Source: Pedobacter sp. JY14-1 (lineage in GTDB: Bacteria > Bacteroidota > Bacteroidia > Sphingobacteriales > Sphingobacteriaceae). From it: a DNA stretch of 64,000 bases. Location of the stretch: assembly GCF_029269825.1 (NCBI RefSeq), contig NZ_JARJHU010000003.1, forward strand, positions 1 through 64,000, read 5' to 3'. The first letter of the stretch is position 1. The number at the start of each line of letters is the position of its first letter. A program made the position numbers and the translations under genes. A model generated the notes under the pieces. The model was given only the letters and a program-made list of their open reading frames with translations. It made no database searches and was not told where the DNA came from. Positions 60,172 through 64,000 of the stretch are shown here, in pieces.

Positions 60172-61376
60172 TGAAACGATCCGGAACAGCTGATCTTCCC
60201 TTGCATAATGGTTTTGTGCCCAAATGGCTTGCCGAACGCATGTCACGGATCGGGCTGGCGATTACTGAGGCCATTATCCTGGAATACGGCACGGCCGAGG
60301 TACTGAGGAGACTTGCCGATCCTTTCTGGTTCCAGAGCTTTGGCGCGGTAATGGGCATGGACTGGCATTCCTCGGGGATAACGACTTCGGTGATGGGTGC
60401 GCTGAGGGCAGCCATTAACCCGCATTACCGGGAGCTGGGAATTTATATTTGCGGGGGCAAGGGCGCAAAATCCAGGAACACACCAGATGAGCTGCTCCGG
60501 TTTGGTGAGCGCACGGGGCTTGACGGGGCTGAGCTGGTGAGGGCAAGCAAGCTCAGTGCAAAAGTGGACAATACGGCTCTATTCGATGGCTTTCAGTTGT
60601 ATATGCACAATTTTGTGGTGGATACCAGTGGTCTGTGGACGGTTGTGCAGCAGGGCATGCGAAATGACAGTGCTACGGCGAGGCGTTATCACTGGCATTC
60701 TTCTGCACTGACCTCTTTTACGGAGGAACCGCATACGGGCATCTGCGGCCAAAACCAGGGTCGGATCATGAACCTGGTAGCGAAACAGGCCTTGCCGGCT
60801 CAGGGCGCGATGCTGTCGGTTACCCGGGAACACCCGGAGCGGATGATCCGCGAGAGCAGGAAGCTGGTCATGCCCGGGCACCATGACCTGAGGGCGAAAG
60901 ACGTAGACCTGAAACGCCTTGGTGCAATGTTGTGGCTTACTCATGAAAAACAGCCCGCTGATTTTGAAGAATTGCTTCTTTTGCAGGGTATGGGGCCCAG
61001 GACCTTGCAGTCGCTGGCGCTGGTGAGCGAGGTAATCTATGGCACGCCATCCCGGTTTGATGATCCGGCGAGGTTTGCCTTTGCGCATGGCGGAAAGGAT
61101 GGTCACCCCTTCCCTGTCCCGCTGAAGGTGTATGATGAGACCATCGGGATACTAGGCCAGGCCGTGCACAAGGCCAGACTGGGCCAGACGGACAAGCAGG
61201 AGGCGATCAGGAAACTGAGTGAGCTGAGTTTTAAAGCGGAACAGGGATTTGTACCGAATGAAAATTTTGATGCGCTGATCCAGCAGGAACGGGATAATTC
61301 CTGGAAGTATGGGGGCAGGACTGTGTTTGGAAAGGCGAAGCCGCCAGAGGGGCAGGGACAGTTGCGGCTGTTTTAG
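60171..61376 (+). CDS. DUF763 protein
   Basis: The 401-residue protein matches DUF763: SGTADLPLHNGFVPKWLAERM at the start, FGAVMGMDWHSSGITTSVMGAL, CGGKGAKSRNTP, YHWHSSALTSFTEEPHTGICG, and the end motif LLQGMGPRTLQSLALVSEVIYG followed by FAFAHGGKDGHPFPV. The GMGPRTLQSLALV part resembles a helix-hairpin-helix, which often binds nucleic acid. No enzyme activity is established for DUF763. I chose ATG 60171 because it matches the family start and sits seven bases after a perfect -7 element. Confidence 0.88.
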   Translation: MKRSGTADLPLHNGFVPKWLAERMSRIGLAITEAIILEYGTAEVLRRLADPFWFQSFGAVMGMDWHSSGITTSVMGALRAAINPHYRELGIYICGGKGAKSRNTPDELLRFGERTGLDGAELVRASKLSAKVDNTALFDGFQLYMHNFVVDTSGLWTVVQQGMRNDSATARRYHWHSSALTSFTEEPHTGICGQNQGRIMNLVAKQALPAQGAMLSVTREHPERMIRESRKLVMPGHHDLRAKDVDLKRLGAMLWLTHEKQPADFEELLLLQGMGPRTLQSLALVSEVIYGTPSRFDDPARFAFAHGGKDGHPFPVPLKVYDETIGILGQAVHKARLGQTDKQEAIRKLSELSFKAEQGFVPNENFDALIQQERDNSWKYGGRTVFGKAKPPEGQGQLRLF

Positions 61377-61442
61377 CTAGACGGGTCATTTTTGGACGAA
61401 TCCAGGAGTTACTGCATCGTAAGTATGCTATTTAGCCGCCTA

Positions 61443-61487
61443 ATTACCATGAAAATCTTAAATTACATTTCGTTTTTTCATGGTAAT
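61443..61487. promoter_or_regulatory. 13-bp perfect inverted repeat upstream of the DUF4143 ATPase gene
   Basis: The arms ATTACCATGAAAA (61443-61455) and TTTTCATGGTAAT (61475-61487) are exactly complementary, with a 19-base loop. The second arm ends 17 bases before the ATG at 61505. Its length and symmetry suggest a regulator site or an mRNA hairpin. Confidence 0.65.
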
Positions 61488-61504
61488 GTGCTAGATTTAT
61501 CTTT

Positions 61505-62686
61505 ATGATTGAACGTTTGATTCGAAAGGATATAGAACTGCTATTAAAAGCATTTCCGGCGATTGCGTTATTGGGGCCAAGGCAGGTAGGAAAAACTACT
61601 TTGACCAGAGCGCTTCTTAAAAACAGTACAGAAAAGGTGATTTACTTTGATCTGGAGGATGATGATGACCTGGCGCGTATGAAAGATCCGGGCTTCCTTT
61701 TTGCAAATTACGTTGATTCTTGTATCGTATTGGATGAAATTCAGCGTATGCCGGATCTATTCAGAAAGCTAAGGCCCATCATCGATCAGAATCGGAGGCC
61801 GGGACGGTTTATTCTTACTGGATCGGCATCACCGTTATTGGTGAAAGGCGTCTCTGAATCCTTGGCTGGCCGGATCGCTTTTGCAGAGATGGCGCCTATA
61901 AATCTTCTGGAAGCGCTTGATCATGGAATTTCCATGAAAAAGCACTGGTACCGGGGAGGTTTTCCTACGGCGTTAACCAGCGAAACGGATGGATTATTTA
62001 TGCTTTGGGCTGAGAATTTCATTCGGGCATATATTGAAAGGGACCTTAGCCTGTTATTTGGGGTGAATCTGTCGGAAGTGCTAATCCGGAATTTCTGGTA
62101 TATGCTGGCGGCGAATAATGGCAGCATCTGGACTGCAGAAAATTACGCGCGGGCATTGGGTGTTACGAGCAATACGGTAAAGCGTTATCTTGAATTCATG
62201 GAAGGCGCTTTCATGGTCAGACAACTGCCAGCCTGGTACGTTAACGTAGAAAAGCGGGTAACCAAATCTCCTAAGGTGTATATCAGGGATAGCGGATTGC
62301 TGCACCAGTTGAACAGAATAAGAAGCGCAGATGAACTTCCGCTAAATCTGATGGTGGGCGCGTCTTGGGAAGGATATGTAATTGAACAAATTTATCAATT
62401 AAAGCCTAAGCACCTGGAGTTGTACTATTACCGTACACACCAGGGGGCAGAGTGCGACCTGATCCTGGTGGATGGCATTAAGCCGGTTGCTGCTGTGGAA
62501 ATTAAATATTCAAATAGTCCATCGTTGTCTAAAGGTTTTTACAATGTGCTCGAAGATCTGAAGATTGACCGGGCTTTTGTGATTGTCCCCGGAGACAGAG
62601 GGGTATATCAATTGGATGATAAGACACAGGTATGGGGGGTCATACCTTTTCTAAAGGAAGTTCTTGATCATGAGCTTTGGAGCTAG
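61505..62686 (+). CDS. AAA-family ATPase with DUF4143 domain
   Basis: The 393-residue protein has a P-loop (ALLGPRQVGKTTLTRAL), an FDLEDDDD strand, Walker B CIVLDEIQRMPD and sensor RFILTGSASPLLVKG in the first half, and a C-terminal DUF4143 domain (YIERDLSLLFGV, WTAENYARALGVTSNTVKRYLEFMEGAFMVRQLP, VYIRDSGLLHQL, YYRTHQGAECDLILV). The end resembles a restriction-endonuclease-like fold (the GAECDLIL and EIKYS pair). This family is common, mobile and of unknown function. Local base composition is AT-richer than the housekeeping genes, consistent with gain by transfer. Confidence 0.9.
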   Translation: MIERLIRKDIELLLKAFPAIALLGPRQVGKTTLTRALLKNSTEKVIYFDLEDDDDLARMKDPGFLFANYVDSCIVLDEIQRMPDLFRKLRPIIDQNRRPGRFILTGSASPLLVKGVSESLAGRIAFAEMAPINLLEALDHGISMKKHWYRGGFPTALTSETDGLFMLWAENFIRAYIERDLSLLFGVNLSEVLIRNFWYMLAANNGSIWTAENYARALGVTSNTVKRYLEFMEGAFMVRQLPAWYVNVEKRVTKSPKVYIRDSGLLHQLNRIRSADELPLNLMVGASWEGYVIEQIYQLKPKHLELYYYRTHQGAECDLILVDGIKPVAAVEIKYSNSPSLSKGFYNVLEDLKIDRAFVIVPGDRGVYQLDDKTQVWGVIPFLKEVLDHELWS

Positions 62687-62716
62687 AGATAATTCGTACG
62701 CTTACGTCTTCCATAG

Positions 62717-62821
62717 TATCTCGACAAATCGAATGAATTTTGTCGCGATACAGGCGCCGAAACGGCGGTCATTTCTACGGACAATCTGGAAGATTTTTTG
62801 TTGCAGAAGGAGATGTTTTAG
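62717..62821 (+). pseudogene. Coding-like remnant, C-terminal 34 codons only
   Basis: A short open stretch encodes LDKSNEFCRDTGAETAVIST and continues to a natural-looking end, but an in-frame TAG stands directly before it and there is no start codon. It looks like the end of a lost gene rather than a small protein. I cannot name the family. It lies in the 205-base gap between the DUF4143 ATPase and the XRE regulator. Confidence 0.3.
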
Positions 62822-62891
62822 CCCAAGTAATCAGTCTTGCCTGAGAAGATAAGGCGGGTATTTGATCAATGATATATTAGACTAACGCTTT

Positions 62892-63176
62892 ATGGATAAG
62901 GAGACCTTTTATAAGTTAAGTGGCGAAATCATCAGGTATTACAGGAGGAGGAAGGAGCTGCCGCAAAAATATATAGCTTCGGCGCTCGGGATTTCACAGC
63001 CGACATACAGCCGGATAGAGGCGGGTACAACCAAGTATGATGCTTACCTGCTCCGTCAGATTTCCGAAATTTTAACGTTGACATCCGAAGAAACTGCAGA
63101 ACTGCTTTTGACCAAACCCAACCCACAGTTAGTGGAGCTGCTCCAGAGAAATACAACGCTCAGGCATAAAATATAA
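62892..63176 (+). CDS. XRE-family helix-turn-helix regulator
   Basis: The 94-residue protein has a Cro/CI-type helix-turn-helix (IIRYYRRRKELPQKYIASALGISQPTYSRIEAGTTKYDAYLLRQISEIL, about 12-60) and a short helical tail (TSEETAELLLTKPNPQLVELLQ) that may drive dimerisation. There is no cognate toxin gene adjacent, although a decayed fragment lies just upstream. Its target is unknown. Confidence 0.87.
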   Translation: MDKETFYKLSGEIIRYYRRRKELPQKYIASALGISQPTYSRIEAGTTKYDAYLLRQISEILTLTSEETAELLLTKPNPQLVELLQRNTTLRHKI

Positions 63177-63218
63177 CTGTCAGTCATACTTTATGTACTG
63201 GGGCGAATAAAGTTACTC

Positions 63219-63249
63219 TTGATGTGAATTGGTGTGGTGTCTAGGTTTG
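63219..63249 (+). promoter_or_regulatory. Promoter of the secreted protein gene at 63290
   Basis: A TTG at 63219-63221, a 20-base spacer and TAGGTTTG at 63242-63249 match the Bacteroidota promoter consensus very well, 40 bases before the ATG. Confidence 0.7.
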
Positions 63250-63289
63250 TATGGTCTGGTGATATGACCAGGATAACAAACTTGACATC

Positions 63290-64000
63290 ATGAAAAAAAT
63301 CTATTTAACGCTTTTCGTTGCATTGGGAATGCAGCAGGTATCGTTTGCTCAAAACACCTTTCCTTCTACAGGGTCGGTTGGTATCGGAACTACATCCCCA
63401 AGTGCAGGTTACCTTTTGGATATCAGAGGAGGCTTATCAAGTGTCGGAGCCGAATCGAGGTTCTCTAATTTCACTTTTGTCGATCCAGCTTCCGGGGTCG
63501 GTTATGGAATAAAGATCGGCGGCGGCGGTCTTGCTGTTCGTGGTAATTCGTTTTTTCTGGATAACGTAGGTATAGGAACCTCCAGCCCCCAATCGAAATT
63601 TGACGTTAACGGCCAGATCAGCAGTTATCAGGTCGGCACAGGACAAATAGACAATCTGACCAGCACAAAGAACTTCGTTAATTTCTCGTCAAACAATCAT
63701 GGATCTGTACTGATTTCCTCCAATTTATTCTGCAGTGACGGTGATGAGTTAAAACTGGCTAAGACACATGCCACGATGTCGGGCTCTGCAATATTGATCC
63801 CCGGAAATTCTAGACCCAATCAGGGAAGCATTCTTTTCTATACTAAAGCACCAGGAGCTGCTACAGCGAACGCTAATTATACCGGTACGGTAAGCATGAT
63901 CATTGGATCTGGTGGAAATGTTGGAATCGGGACAGTTTCTCCAGGTGAAAAGCTTTCTGTAAACGGTAAGATCAGAGCGAAGGAGGTTAAGGTGGAGGCA
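63290..64000 (+). CDS. Secreted protein with GIGT repeats, N-terminal part (runs off the window)
   Basis: The frame is open from the ATG at 63290 to the right edge, giving 237 visible residues. It starts with a signal peptide (KKIYLTLFVALGMQQVSFAQ). Three copies of a short repeat are visible: VGIGTTSPSAGYLLDIRG, VGIGTSSPQSKFDVNGQI and VGIGTVSPGEKLSVNGKI. The last is followed by RAKEVKVEA, the usual lead-in to the C-terminal region of such proteins in Bacteroidota, so the gene probably ends not far outside the window. These proteins resemble phage tail-fibre or surface-fibre stalks; the function is unknown. It is partial here. Confidence 0.8.
   Translation, partial: MKKIYLTLFVALGMQQVSFAQNTFPSTGSVGIGTTSPSAGYLLDIRGGLSSVGAESRFSNFTFVDPASGVGYGIKIGGGGLAVRGNSFFLDNVGIGTSSPQSKFDVNGQISSYQVGTGQIDNLTSTKNFVNFSSNNHGSVLISSNLFCSDGDELKLAKTHATMSGSAILIPGNSRPNQGSILFYTKAPGAATANANYTGTVSMIIGSGGNVGIGTVSPGEKLSVNGKIRAKEVKVEA

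Noticed and set aside
62664..62852. 62-codon frame after the DUF4143 ATPase
   Set aside because: It begins inside the ATPase gene in another frame and has a composition unlike a protein; the more coding-like stretch here is in a different frame and is a remnant.

Overview
The window reads as chromosome from a member of the Bacteroidota, most likely the family Sphingobacteriaceae (Pedobacter-like). The evidence is a SusC/SusD pair, the gliding-type lipoprotein GldH, a RicT/PSP1 protein beside holB, ribosomal protein S16 with a long acidic tail, a fused lycopene cyclase, and promoters with the Bacteroidota -7 element TAnnTTTG instead of a sigma-70 -10 box. By eye the base composition is close to balanced, with a more AT-rich stretch after about 61.4 kb. 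Coding density is very high and no gap exceeds 300 bases. I found no rRNA, tRNA, CRISPR array, insertion sequence or prophage.

Layout. 0-13.4 kb is housekeeping: the tail of a DsbD-like protein, pfkA, YbjQ, a deoxyribonucleotidase, the rpsP-rimM-trmD-rplS translation cluster, an MscS channel, psd, hpt, a large envelope protein with a GT51 glycosyltransferase domain, mrp and a NifU-domain protein (Fe-S maturation), a small secreted protein, def and an M16 peptidase. 13.5-25.5 kb carries htpG, a DUF4397 lipoprotein, an ECF sigma factor overlapping an unusual membrane-anchored beta-barrel protein, comM, ffh, two envelope proteins (DUF3078 and a regulatory-domain protein), a LysM glucosaminidase, an O-methyltransferase and ruvX. 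25.8-32.8 kb carries holB-ricT-gldH, murF and a large secreted M14 peptidase. 33-38.2 kb is a SusC/SusD_2/lipid-binding uptake locus.

38.2-42.8 kb (minus strand) is a tightly overlapping carotenoid operon in transcription order marR-crtI-crtB-unknown secreted protein-crtZ-lycopene cyclase. It should make beta-carotene and its hydroxylated forms from geranylgeranyl diphosphate; no crtE is present here. A perfect inverted repeat sits just before marR. Next come a PAS-LuxR regulator, a small unknown protein behind a perfect 24-bp palindrome, a FAD oxidoreductase with a Rieske domain, and a multi-PAS histidine kinase.

48-58.5 kb is a glycan-use region: a GntR-type regulator faces a giant secreted protein that joins a GH127 beta-L-arabinofuranosidase to a GH51 alpha-L-arabinofuranosidase. 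A ThuA protein and a large PVC-type cytochrome follow, tail to tail. 58-61.4 kb has an SRPBCC protein, a PAS-GAF histidine kinase and a DUF763 protein. The right end (61.4-64 kb) looks accessory: a DUF4143 ATPase, a gene remnant, an XRE regulator, and the start of a secreted protein with repeated GIGT motifs that runs off the window.

The strongest unexplained signals are regulatory. comM has its start codon buried in a perfect 18-bp hairpin whose loop presents the start of a nine-codon upstream frame. Perfect palindromes overlap promoter elements at 44.06, 42.83, 60.15 and 61.44 kb. Several genes appear to have leaderless transcripts. Among proteins, the GH127-GH51 fusion stands out.
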